Source: a virus
DNA length: 64,000 bases
Virus record (IMG/VR): IMGVR_UViG_3300047322_001193
Span: 1 to 64,000 of that record
Strand: one strand, 5' to 3'
In this document: positions 7,325 through 14,860 of the stretch, piece by piece
Numbering within the stretch: position 1 is the stretch's first letter
Layout: each line of letters starts with the position of its first letter
The notes under the pieces: generated by a model
The model's input: only the letters and a program-made list of their open reading frames with translations
Told to the model about the DNA's origin: nothing
Databases searched by the model: none
Translations under genes and position numbers: made by a program

Positions 7325-7804
7325 ATGGTCGACGACAACAAGATCAGACGGTACTGGCCGCTGGAGACTTCGCACCTGGAGCGCGGCTATTCATTCGAGT
7401 TACGTTCCGCCCTGACCTGGGAATTGATTCACCATTTCGGAGCGGTCGCTGGTGCTGATGGTGGAGAGGATTCTGCAGGACGGGCGAAGCTGCGCCTCTC
7501 CACACCCGGCGAACTGGTGACGCGCTGCTACGAGATCACCGACATGTTCATGCAGGCGTGCCAGGAGCGTGGTGAGATTCGCGACCTGGGCATGAGTGAT
7601 GAGGAGGCGGCTGAAGAAACGGGCCGGATCATGCGCATCAGGAGCCGGGCCGAGTATCCGGTCAGTGACATGCCGAAAGAAGGCACGCTGCCGGAAGACG
7701 AGGTCGAGGTCATGAAGCTGCGATCCAAACACGCCGAAGCCAGAAAGACACTGCGGCTCGAACAGATGCGAGAGATCGAAGAGTTCAGGTCGAAATCGCA
7801 ATGA
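7325..7804 (+). CDS. hypothetical protein, 159 aa
   Basis: Start at 7325 with AAGGAGAGC directly upstream. Mostly helical: LERGYSFELRSALTWELIHH, a segment TPGELVTRCYEITDMFMQAC, and a charged C-terminal helix (RKTLRLEQMREIEEFRSK). No metal site or membrane segment. The stop overlaps the next start by four bases. Function unknown. Confidence 0.55.
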   Translation: MVDDNKIRRYWPLETSHLERGYSFELRSALTWELIHHFGAVAGADGGEDSAGRAKLRLSTPGELVTRCYEITDMFMQACQERGEIRDLGMSDEEAAEETGRIMRIRSRAEYPVSDMPKEGTLPEDEVEVMKLRSKHAEARKTLRLEQMREIEEFRSKSQ

Positions 7805-8034
7805 CAATGACGCCCGAACAACGGCTGGAGGATCTCGAAGCCTGGCTGCTGAGCGAGTACAACGCGACACTGGACATCTGGGCGCACAGCGAATCGCCGA
7901 CAATGAAAGCGATCTGGTACGCCCGGATGCAGACCTTACAAGCAGTGGCCAGGCATCTGATCACATCACGTGACGACCTGGTACCGGTATTCAACGAGCG
8001 CTTCATGCCGTTTACCCAGCACGTCAAGTTATGA
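7801..8034 (+). CDS. hypothetical protein, 77 aa
   Basis: Start at 7801 in an ATGA overlap with the previous stop; an in-frame ATG at 7807 is also possible. The protein is a likely helical bundle (RLEDLEAWLLSEYNATLDIW, then a helix MQTLQAVARHLITS). No recognised family. Coupled to the following gene by a second overlap. Confidence 0.5.
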   Translation: MTMTPEQRLEDLEAWLLSEYNATLDIWAHSESPTMKAIWYARMQTLQAVARHLITSRDDLVPVFNERFMPFTQHVKL

Positions 8035-8330
8035 AGTCACCCGAACGCATTGCGCTCACCGAATTCCGCAAGTTACTGGATAACTTCTTCTATGCCGAGT
8101 GCACCCACGACCCGGTGAAGAAGCAGCTCGTCTGTACCGCCTGCATGAACGATATCCGCGTCGTGCTGTGCTCGATCTCCCTCCACGCCGAAGAGTTCGA
8201 TAAGTGTGCCGGGCCCGGCACTGTTGTGCAGATGCTGATCCCCTATTGCATCGTGTGCGAACGCCCGCCTGAAGTGTATGGCTGCGTTCACATGCCGTAC
8301 GGGCAGGTGCGGAATCTCTTCGGAATGTGA
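8031..8330 (+). CDS. hypothetical Cys-rich protein, 99 aa
   Basis: Begins in a four-base overlap with the previous stop. Cysteines are spread through the chain: AECTHDPVKK, CTACMND, a middle CSISLHAEEFDKC, then CIVCERPPEVYGC. The two CxxC pairs about 50 residues apart could form a zinc site. It ends the early block before a promoter-bearing gap. The function is not evident. Confidence 0.5.
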   Translation: MKSPERIALTEFRKLLDNFFYAECTHDPVKKQLVCTACMNDIRVVLCSISLHAEEFDKCAGPGTVVQMLIPYCIVCERPPEVYGCVHMPYGQVRNLFGM

Positions 8331-8349
8331 GAGGTGTGGTGACTTCTAT

Positions 8350-8378
8350 TTGACAAATATGGGTACATTTAGGACAAT
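8350..8378 (+). promoter_or_regulatory. promoter TTGACA-N17-GACAAT
   Basis: A perfect -35 TTGACA (8350-8355) is followed by a 17-bp spacer and GACAAT (8373-8378), a weak -10, inside an A/T-rich stretch of the 8331-8450 gap. The leader motif AGACGACC follows at 8389-8396. It would drive the winged-helix gene at 8451. Confidence 0.5.
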
Positions 8379-8450
8379 ATAGGGCATCAGACGACCACAG
8401 GCGGGTACGACACCGCCAAATTCAGTGCAGTCGTCGGCAAGCTGGATGAC

Positions 8451-8933
8451 ATGCCCGACAGTAAAGTTAGGATGACGAGCAACCCCAACAACGACAGCCA
8501 CCCCACTTCATTCCATCCCGTTCACTTTCTGCAGCAGCTGGAGCGCGAGATCGAGCGCCGACAGGAAGAGCTCACCGCTCTCATGCATGTGCGAGAAGTG
8601 CTGCTGGGTGGCCAGCCCGCTACCACCACCGCTCTGCCAGGCCCCAAAGCAGTGCACGTCTCCCACACCGTCGCCGACGCGGTAGAGGTGATCCTGGGGC
8701 GCGGAGACGGTACCGGATTGCACGTTGCGGATCTGCTGCCCGCACTGCACAAGCACCACGGCATCCAGATCACCAGCAAGAATCTGATCAACACCCTCAA
8801 TCGCTGGGTGACAAGAGGCAGACGGTTCAAGCGTACCGCACCGAACACATTCGCGCTGGCTGTTGATGGTGCTGGGCGTAGTGAATCGGCTACCACAGTC
8901 GCTGTGACTGGCGGCCACCGCCGACACCGCTGA
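8451..8933 (+). CDS. coiled-coil plus winged-helix protein, 160 aa
   Basis: Residues about 25-50 form a charged coiled coil (FLQQLEREIERRQEELTALM). Residues about 75-135 form a winged helix: VADAVEVILGRGDGTGLHVA, KHHGIQITSKNLINTLNRWV, then a wing with RRFKRTAPNTFAL. This is the HARE-HTH-like layout. The start could instead be 8472. Because it has its own promoter and stands alone before the late block, it may regulate late transcription, but that is inference. Confidence 0.6.
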   Translation: MPDSKVRMTSNPNNDSHPTSFHPVHFLQQLEREIERRQEELTALMHVREVLLGGQPATTTALPGPKAVHVSHTVADAVEVILGRGDGTGLHVADLLPALHKHHGIQITSKNLINTLNRWVTRGRRFKRTAPNTFALAVDGAGRSESATTVAVTGGHRRHR

Positions 8934-9016
8934 GAAATTATTTGCTGCGGGCGGGGTGGACTGTAGTACCCTTGTCTCGTCGTCTGATCGGAAAGAGCCT
9001 GCACGCTTTCCAGATT

Positions 9017-9054
9017 CGGCCCGGCTGGTAACCCCAGACCGGGCCGTTTCATTT
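9017..9054 (+). terminator. intrinsic terminator ending the early block
   Basis: Perfect 8-bp stem, CGGCCCGG (9017-9024) and CCGGGCCG (9039-9046), with further pairing inside (CTGG/CCAG) and followed by TTTCATTT (9047-9054). It is placed 84 nt after the gene at 8451 and just before the leader of the virion gene block. Confidence 0.75.
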
Positions 9055-9092
9055 GTAGGATCAGAATTTCACTTCCCCACCACACCCCTCTC

Positions 9093-9120
9093 GCTGTAGT
9101 CTGACGGGCATTAGACGACA
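9093..9120 (+). promoter_or_regulatory. late-block leader: GCTGTAGTCT and AGACGACA motifs
   Basis: GCTGTAGTCT (9093-9102) contains TAGTCT, a TANNNT-type -10, and AGACGACA (9113-9120) lies about ten bases downstream. The pair recurs elsewhere in the window at starts of transcription units. There is no convincing -35. A related ACTGTAGTAC lies at 8960-8969. It is probably the start region of the virion operon. Confidence 0.4.
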
Positions 9121-9134
9121 GATGGGAGAGCTCC

Positions 9135-9551
9135 ATGCCGCTGTCGTCGGTATTCAACCGCACCCCGACCACCACCCAAATACGCGTTGCCATCCCGGAT
9201 GAGATCCTCGATCAGTACCAGGCGCAGGCCCAAACTCTCGGGATCGATGTCGAGACGCTCTTAGCGCGGCGGCTGGCACAAGCGGTGGAATACACAGCCT
9301 CGAAGCCTCTCTACTTCTCCGATGCAGATCGCCAGGAGCTCGAACAGACGCTCGGCAAGAACGTGCTACACACTCGTGATGCGATCAGCCAGATCAAGAT
9401 CGCGATGACGGTGCGCATCCACAATCTCAAAGTGCAGCTCAAGCCCGCCGTACTCACCCGACTCAAGACTCGCTGCCTGGGCATGGGCTGGGAGGAGTTC
9501 GTCGAACAGCGCGTCGTTCAAGCCCTCGAACAGTATGTGGGGATGAGGTAA
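9135..9551 (+). CDS. hypothetical protein, possible ribbon-helix-helix, 138 aa
   Basis: Ribosome site GATGGGAG precedes the ATG. The segment TTQIRVAIPDEILDQYQAQA followed by DVETLLARRLAQAV has the strand-helix-helix order of ribbon-helix-helix proteins. A similar unit seems to recur near the end (HNLKVQLKPAVLTRLKTRC, then WEEFVEQRVVQALEQY). Two such units in one chain would form an internal pseudo-dimer. Since it opens the virion block, it may be a regulator or a packaging accessory; neither is shown. Confidence 0.55.
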   Translation: MPLSSVFNRTPTTTQIRVAIPDEILDQYQAQAQTLGIDVETLLARRLAQAVEYTASKPLYFSDADRQELEQTLGKNVLHTRDAISQIKIAMTVRIHNLKVQLKPAVLTRLKTRCLGMGWEEFVEQRVVQALEQYVGMR

Positions 9552-9557
9552 CGGACG

Positions 9558-9941
9558 ATGGCAGTGCTGCACGATTACGAATGCGACAGCTGCGGCGCAC
9601 TGGTCGAGGATCTCCCGCTGCAGAAGAAGTCGCACCGCTGCCCGAAGTGTAAGAAGGGCACGCTGCAGATCATCTTCCGATCATTACTGGCGCGCAATGC
9701 ATCCGCACTCGACTCTCATTCAATGACTGTGGTCTACGAAGATCCTCGTACAGGTAAGGTGGCCTATCCCGGTCGTAATGATGTGCCGATGCCCGCCAGA
9801 TACCAGCAGCAAGGTTACGTCAGAAAGGAACTGCGTTCGTTACGCGAGCTCGACAGGTTTAGTGAACGCCACGGTCTGGTCAATGAGGCGGCACACTACA
9901 ACTCCGGTAACGGTTACGATTCTGAACCCGGACGGCGCTGA
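9558..9941 (+). CDS. FmdB-type zinc-ribbon protein, 127 aa
   Basis: The first 40 residues (LHDYECDSCGALVEDLP, then CPKCKKGTLQIIF) match the FmdB/CxxC zinc-ribbon family: an aromatic strand, CxxCG, about 17 residues, then CxxC. The C-terminal 80 residues are phage-specific (YEDPRTGKVAYPGRNDVPMP). In many tailed phages a gene of this kind lies just before the portal gene, as here. The role is unknown; a packaging or head-assembly accessory is possible. The portal GTG follows two bases after the stop. Confidence 0.7.
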   Translation: MAVLHDYECDSCGALVEDLPLQKKSHRCPKCKKGTLQIIFRSLLARNASALDSHSMTVVYEDPRTGKVAYPGRNDVPMPARYQQQGYVRKELRSLRELDRFSERHGLVNEAAHYNSGNGYDSEPGRR

Positions 9942-9943
9942 CA

Positions 9944-11866
9944 GTGGCGAATGATTCCACCGCACCTCCACCGAGCGACTACGAACACCGCCTGTTAGGT
10001 TTCTTCAAGGAAGGGATTGAAGAGGGCGATGCTTTCCTGAGATCGCAGGTCGGATACAACCGCATCCCCGAATCCATCAACGGGATCATGGGCCAGAACC
10101 AGGATCTCCGAGTCTCGAATCTCAGCGGCGTCACCAGCAACCACATCGGCAAGATTGCGCTCGACCTCGTGAGTGGGATGACGGACGTCAAACCATTCTT
10201 CGAGTTCAAGACCTACAACAAGCGCAACGAAGCCCACACCTCCATCTACGGCAAGTGCTCGCAACACATCTGGCTGCAGGGCATGTTGGACATGAAGTTC
10301 GCCGACACCGTGAAGTATTCACTGGCGGCAGGATCCGGCTGGGCCGAGATCTACTTCAACGAAGAGACCCAGATGATCGACATGCAAGCCTGGGATCCCA
10401 GAGATGTGATTCCGATCCGACCCAGCACGTCACTCTCAATCCAGGACGCGTACGGTGTGATTGCCCGCAAGAGTCGCACGGTCAATTACGTCCGCTATCT
10501 CTGCAATGAGGTCTACGACTGCCCCCAACAAGCGTCCAAGATTGTGCCCGACCGCGACGGCTCGATGGTCTCGCTCTCCCTGCGCAACACTCGTGTCGGC
10601 CAATTACTCGACAAGTTAGGTAATCCATTCCGCGAGCGTTTATTTGGTAATCGCCCGCACCAGGACATCCCGCGAGTTCCGACCTGCGATCTCTTCACCG
10701 CCTACGTCAAAGACGAGACCGTCAACGAGAAGAAGTTCGACGTCGAGATGGGTCAGTTCAAGGACGGCCAGCCGCGCAACAACTGGTCCTACACCGTCAA
10801 GCCCGGTGACAAGCTCTATCCGGGCAAGAGAATGGTGGTCTTCACTTCCACCGCGATCCTGTACGACGGGCCATCCATCTACTGGCACGGACTCTTCCCG
10901 TTCTGCAAGCTGACACTCGATCCCTGGCCCTGGAGCTGGTTAGGCAAGGCGGTGCTGTGGGATCTGCTGCCACTGCAGAAGAGTGTGGATAAGCATCTGC
11001 GGGTGTATGACGACTGGTTGGAGAAGCTGGCGCGTCCGGATGTCATTGCAGATAAGAACAGCGTGTCGAAGGCCGCGCTGGATCGTATGGACACCCGGCG
11101 CGCTGGCGGTAAGTATCAGCACAATCCCATCGCGGGTAAGGGCATGCAGATCGTGCCGCCACCCCCACTCCCACCCGAGTTCTTCAAAGGCCTGGAATTC
11201 TATCTGAACGAGATGAACACGCTGAGCGGAGTTGCCGACATCTCGCAGATGATGAAGCTGAACCAGATCCCGTCCAGTGATTCCATCGAGCAGATTATGG
11301 AGTCGATGTCGCCCAGTGTTCGGCTTCGTTCTCGGGTGATTGAAGCCTTCATGCGCGAGTTCGCCACCATGATGGCGTACAACATTTCGCAGTTCATGAC
11401 GCTCTCTCAACGCCTCACCATCATGGGCACAGACGGCGTCACTCAAGAAGACTTCGACTACGATCCGGCCACCCTCATCCCGGCATTCGTCCACGCTGAT
11501 GATTTCAATTCTGACGGCACGATCACGACGGCGGCGCTCGCTCGCGGCCCACTCCCACGTTACGACAGGGCTCGCGAGTTCCTGCGCCAGTTCTCGTTCC
11601 AGATCGCGCCAGGCTCACTCTTAGCCGCCTCAGAGATTCAACGCAAGATGATGTACCTGCAACTCTCTCGCGGCGGCCTCATCGATCACTGGACCTTACT
11701 CGACGTGCTGGGTATTCCGAACGTCGGCAATCCTCCTGCGGGTGCCGACAACATCACCGACCGTCTCATGCAGGAGCAACAGATGGGGCTCGGGATGCAA
11801 GTCAATCCCGCTGGCAGGAAGGCGAGCGGGCAGGAGACTCCCCGCCTGGTAACGAAGGAGTCGTGA
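9944..11866 (+). CDS. portal protein, 640 aa
   Basis: Forms the dodecameric ring at the head vertex through which DNA enters and leaves. The sequence has the portal layout: a helical N-terminal clip/wing (YEHRLLGFFKEGIEEGDAFL; ending in SLAAGSGWAEIYFNE, a typical wing strand), a basic middle, and the crown/stem helices around residues 430-480 (NTLSGVADISQMMKL, DSIEQIMESMSPSVRLRSRV). Length and lack of a fused nuclease fit podovirus portals. GTG start, two bases after the previous stop. The following genes are small connectors and virion proteins. Confidence 0.8.
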   Translation: MANDSTAPPPSDYEHRLLGFFKEGIEEGDAFLRSQVGYNRIPESINGIMGQNQDLRVSNLSGVTSNHIGKIALDLVSGMTDVKPFFEFKTYNKRNEAHTSIYGKCSQHIWLQGMLDMKFADTVKYSLAAGSGWAEIYFNEETQMIDMQAWDPRDVIPIRPSTSLSIQDAYGVIARKSRTVNYVRYLCNEVYDCPQQASKIVPDRDGSMVSLSLRNTRVGQLLDKLGNPFRERLFGNRPHQDIPRVPTCDLFTAYVKDETVNEKKFDVEMGQFKDGQPRNNWSYTVKPGDKLYPGKRMVVFTSTAILYDGPSIYWHGLFPFCKLTLDPWPWSWLGKAVLWDLLPLQKSVDKHLRVYDDWLEKLARPDVIADKNSVSKAALDRMDTRRAGGKYQHNPIAGKGMQIVPPPPLPPEFFKGLEFYLNEMNTLSGVADISQMMKLNQIPSSDSIEQIMESMSPSVRLRSRVIEAFMREFATMMAYNISQFMTLSQRLTIMGTDGVTQEDFDYDPATLIPAFVHADDFNSDGTITTAALARGPLPRYDRAREFLRQFSFQIAPGSLLAASEIQRKMMYLQLSRGGLIDHWTLLDVLGIPNVGNPPAGADNITDRLMQEQQMGLGMQVNPAGRKASGQETPRLVTKES

Positions 11867-11869
11867 TGT

Positions 11870-12256
11870 ATGGACGAACGTCTGAACTGGTTGTTGACGC
11901 AGCGCAAGCACCTCGAAGTGCAGTTGCGCGAAGCCGAGATCATCGTCGGCATCGTGAAGCGTCACCTGGCGGAAGCGGACCGCATTATCGCCAGCATTCG
12001 CGACCGCACGGGTATCAAGCTCGAAACCCGTACCCGCAAGCAACAAGCGGGATTCCGTGTCCCGCCCGAGATGGATGTGCAGATCGCCGAACTGTGGAAG
12101 ACGGACGGCACATTGAACGGCGTCGCCCGCACGATTGGCATCAGCCGACTCACCGTCAAGCGACGCCTGCTGAAGATGGGCCTGATCGGCATGCCCAGCG
12201 ACTTCATCGGGATATTGAGCGTCAAAGCGAAGCTCTCGGAGGATCTATGTCACTAG
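11870..12256 (+). CDS. HTH protein behind the portal gene, 128 aa
   Basis: Start at 11870 with AAGGAG nine bases upstream. The N-terminal half is a long helix with coiled-coil spacing (LLTQRKHLEVQLREAEIIVG). The C-terminal half carries a helix-turn-helix, DGTLNGVARTIGISRLTVKR RL, of the Fis/Hin or homeodomain-like type. It overlaps the next start by ten bases. A DNA-binding protein between portal and minor structural genes could aid packaging, but this is inferred. Confidence 0.55.
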   Translation: MDERLNWLLTQRKHLEVQLREAEIIVGIVKRHLAEADRIIASIRDRTGIKLETRTRKQQAGFRVPPEMDVQIAELWKTDGTLNGVARTIGISRLTVKRRLLKMGLIGMPSDFIGILSVKAKLSEDLCH

Positions 12257-12567
12257 CACTCACCACCACACAGAAAGCCACCGCCACCGCTACACCCGTC
12301 GATGCGAAGGGCCGCCCTTCCACTATCGACGGTATTGCGGTGTGGACGGTCAACCCGGAAGGATACGTCACCATGTTCCCTTCTGACGACGGCACGCACT
12401 GCGACATCGTTGGATTTGCTGCAGGCGATTGCCAGGTCATCGTCACCGGCGATGCGAATCTCCAGTCCGGCGACAAACCAATCACCGGCGTACTGGATGT
12501 CAGTGTGAAAGCAGCTCAGGCAGTAGGGTTCGCGCTCACAGTCGGGCCGGTCGAGGAGCAGCAATGA
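12247..12567 (+). CDS. Ig-like (Big2-type) small virion protein, 106 aa
   Basis: Start at 12247 after GGAGGATCT. The protein reads TTTQKATATATPVDAKGRPS, then GIAVWTVNPEGYVTMFPSDD and GDCQVIVTGDANLQSGDK, the strand pattern of bacterial Ig-like domains (W in the core strand, a closing V-T-G-D-A). Such domains decorate phage heads and tails and bind weakly to cell surfaces. Ends in an ATGA overlap with a signal-peptide protein. Confidence 0.6.
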   Translation: MSLALTTTQKATATATPVDAKGRPSTIDGIAVWTVNPEGYVTMFPSDDGTHCDIVGFAAGDCQVIVTGDANLQSGDKPITGVLDVSVKAAQAVGFALTVGPVEEQQ

Positions 12568-12935
12568 GACGGCTCCTCCTCCTCGGCGCGCTCTTTCTGA
12601 TCCTGGGCTCGATTCAAAGCAGTCAGGCATTCGAGGGCGCGATGTCCGACTCCGCAGCAATGACTCAAGCGATCAAGCTGTGGGGGCCACACGGCGCGAT
12701 TGCGAAGTTTCGTGCGGTGGGCGCGACCTACTGGACAACTCAAATCGGCTGCAACGACCCGATCAGCGGCTTCCTTATCGTGGCACAAGGCACCAACACC
12801 TGGGACGACGCGTTCGCCAAAGTGAATCTGGATGAGAACGGGCCGCGCAAGCTGACCGCAACAGCAACCCAATCCGATGGTCAGAAGGCGGTGTCGTTAC
12901 CAATCTCCGTCTACATCTGCAACGTCCCGCACTGA
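12564..12935 (+). CDS. secreted protein with Sec signal peptide, 123 aa
   Basis: The N-terminus MRRLLLLGALFLILGS followed by SSQAFEG is a clear Sec signal peptide with a likely cut after SQA. The mature part is small and beta-rich, with two cysteines (IGCNDPIS; VYICNVPH) that could form a disulphide in the periplasm or outside. A secreted protein inside the virion operon is unusual; it could act in lysis or superinfection exclusion, or be an Ig-like partner of the previous gene. No family recognised. Confidence 0.6.
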   Translation: MRRLLLLGALFLILGSIQSSQAFEGAMSDSAAMTQAIKLWGPHGAIAKFRAVGATYWTTQIGCNDPISGFLIVAQGTNTWDDAFAKVNLDENGPRKLTATATQSDGQKAVSLPISVYICNVPH

Positions 12936-12946
12936 CTGAGGAGTGA

Positions 12947-13318
12947 ATGGCGAACAGCATCTTCACCGCACCCATCAATCTCCCGACCGGCACCCGGCTG
13001 CTCGGTCCCGCGAACGTACCGGACGGTGTCACGACGATTGCGGTGCGCCTGGCACGATTCACAACCGCTACTCCTACAGTGTGGCCATCCGATCTCACCA
13101 CCGTCGACTGCATGCTGCAAATTGATGCAGGGCTCGGTTTCCGGGATAACAACGGCTTCACAGCGAAGGGCGGCCTCGCTATCCGGCGTGACGGGTCTGA
13201 AGCGACCGAGACCACATTCACAACGCAATTGCCAGCGGGAGCCGGTCGCCGAGCACAGGTGAACCTGATCGTCGGCGGTGGTCCGCTCGTCTCCTCACTG
13301 ACAGTGGAGGTCACCTAG
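12947..13318 (+). CDS. beta-rich structural protein candidate, 123 aa
   Basis: Start ATGGCGAACAGC with GAGGAGTGA upstream. The chain is strand-rich (TRLLGPANVPDGVTTIAVRL; CMLQIDAGLGF; ending LVSSLTVEVT) with an Arg-Asp-Gly that is probably a loop. It has neither signal peptide nor enzyme motif. Composition and place among the minor head genes suggest a virion surface protein. It abuts the next gene with no gap. Confidence 0.5.
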   Translation: MANSIFTAPINLPTGTRLLGPANVPDGVTTIAVRLARFTTATPTVWPSDLTTVDCMLQIDAGLGFRDNNGFTAKGGLAIRRDGSEATETTFTTQLPAGAGRRAQVNLIVGGGPLVSSLTVEVT

Positions 13319-13996
13319 ATGTCGGTTGCAGTCGACAACACGGGCAGTGCGGTGGGCGCAACTTCTGTGACAGGGATCAACATCACGAGCTTTGCAGTAG
13401 GTGCGGGCTCGAATCGCCTGATCTTCCTCGGCGTCAGTCAGTGGAAGAGTGTGGACACCGCACCGTCAGCGACCTTCAACACATCTGAGAATTTCGCGCT
13501 ATTCGACGCGGTGACAATGGCGGATTCGGGCGGCACCCGTCGCGGCACGATCCTTAGTCTGAATAATCCGACAAACACGACCGCCACCATCGCCGTCTCA
13601 TGGGGTGGTGGCACGGTGGATGAAGCGGTGTGTGGCGCGACCTCGTGGACCGGTGTAGACGGCACCACTCCACTGTCGGGCGTGCAGAAGGCCAGCGGCC
13701 TCGCCAACCCCATGTCCGTCACAGTCGCCAGTACCTCGGACGGGGCTGTTCATGACGTGTGGAACATGTCGCAGGGAATCTCCACCGACATCGGCGTGGG
13801 AAATCAGACCTCACGATGGAACACCGGCGCAGGCGGCGCGAGCACCAATGGTGCAGGTCAAAGCGCAACCGGTACTGGCAGCAACATCACGATGACGTGG
13901 AACTTCGCTAATAGTTTCCCTCGCTGCCTGATCGGCTGCGTCATCGCTGCAGTCAGTGCGGGCGGCGACACTCTGCTCGGTCAAGGAGTCATGTAA
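13319..13996 (+). CDS. beta-rich Gly/Ser/Thr virion protein candidate, 225 aa
   Basis: Starts at the base after the previous stop. The protein is nearly all beta with repeated Gly-Ser-Thr-Asn (AVDNTGSAVGATSVTGINIT, VTVASTSDGAVHDVW, GTGSNITMTWNF). It looks like a jelly-roll or Ig-like sandwich of the sort exposed on heads. Two cysteines near the end (RCLIGCVI) may pair. No homologue can be named from sequence alone. Confidence 0.5.
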   Translation: MSVAVDNTGSAVGATSVTGINITSFAVGAGSNRLIFLGVSQWKSVDTAPSATFNTSENFALFDAVTMADSGGTRRGTILSLNNPTNTTATIAVSWGGGTVDEAVCGATSWTGVDGTTPLSGVQKASGLANPMSVTVASTSDGAVHDVWNMSQGISTDIGVGNQTSRWNTGAGGASTNGAGQSATGTGSNITMTWNFANSFPRCLIGCVIAAVSAGGDTLLGQGVM

Positions 13997-13999
13997 CTT

Positions 14000-14356
14000 A
14001 TGAAACATTCCAAACGCGATAGCGAAGGCGTCCTGTACGTCAACCACAAAGATTCGCCCGGCCTCACTCCCGAATTCCTCGCGGAGGTCGCCAAAGCATT
14101 CCCCGGCCAGGACACCCTCCCACCCGGTACTGGCACCGGCATCTTCGAGGCTCCCATCCTGACCTGTGTGCACTGCCAGACGATGCTCATCATGAATCCA
14201 CTGCGCAACCGGCAGCGCGGCTGGTGTGGTAAATGCGCCCACTACATTTGTGATCGCTGCGCGCTCAACCAGTCGTTGGGTGTCGCCTGCAAACCTTACA
14301 AGCAAGTGATCGAAGAGATCATTGAACTGAACAGCGGCAACGTAAAGGAGATCTAA
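14000..14356 (+). CDS. zinc-binding protein in head block, 118 aa
   Basis: The N-terminal half is mixed and hydrophilic. The C-terminal half has a dense Cys/His cluster: CVHCQTMLIMNP, then CGKCAHYICDRCAL and a last cysteine in GVACKPYK. This fits a treble-clef or double zinc ribbon binding two ions. Small zinc proteins beside portal and capsid genes recur in tailed phages; role unknown. Start two to three bases after the previous stop. Confidence 0.6.
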   Translation: MKHSKRDSEGVLYVNHKDSPGLTPEFLAEVAKAFPGQDTLPPGTGTGIFEAPILTCVHCQTMLIMNPLRNRQRGWCGKCAHYICDRCALNQSLGVACKPYKQVIEEIIELNSGNVKEI

Positions 14357-14358
14357 TC

Positions 14359-14859
14359 ATGGCAAAGCGAATCATTTCGCTCACCTCACTCGCGCCGACT
14401 CCCATCGCCGACGCGACCAACTTTGTCAACCAGACGTTCTTCACCGTCATCCAGGGAGGCAGCGCCTCTCAGGTCATCAACATCGTCGAGGTCTATGAAG
14501 GCGGGCTGGCGGGTACCAGCGCGCCCACCATCATGATCTCGTCAATGGACTCCACAGTAGGCGGAACCATCGCCGCTGGTGGTACCACCGACGCTCCGGT
14601 CAGCGCGGCCACAGCAGCTCTCGCGGCCCCTGTGAAGACGGGGAACGTCCAAACGACCCTGTCACAACGCTCCAGCGCACTACACATCCACAACCTCGCG
14701 CTCAACGCGTTCGGTGGAATCGTGCGCTTGAACTGGCCGCAGGATCAGCAAGCCGTGATCGTGGGTAACGCTGCCAACACGGGCGAGATGTCGATCTCCG
14801 CATTCACAGGTGGCACGTCGGGACTCATCGGCTTCCACTGCATCTATGAGCCTTCCTGA
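14359..14859 (+). CDS. structural protein candidate, 166 aa
   Basis: AAAGGAGATC precedes the start. The protein is Ala/Thr/Gly-rich and strand-rich (FFTVIQGGSASQVINIVEVY, GGTIAAGGTTDAPVSAAT, IVRLNWPQDQQAVIVGNA). It resembles small head or tail surface proteins and has the same style as 17018 and 17393 in this block. The stop comes just before the glycosyltransferase start. Confidence 0.5.
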   Translation: MAKRIISLTSLAPTPIADATNFVNQTFFTVIQGGSASQVINIVEVYEGGLAGTSAPTIMISSMDSTVGGTIAAGGTTDAPVSAATAALAAPVKTGNVQTTLSQRSSALHIHNLALNAFGGIVRLNWPQDQQAVIVGNAANTGEMSISAFTGGTSGLIGFHCIYEPS

Positions 14860-14860
14860 T

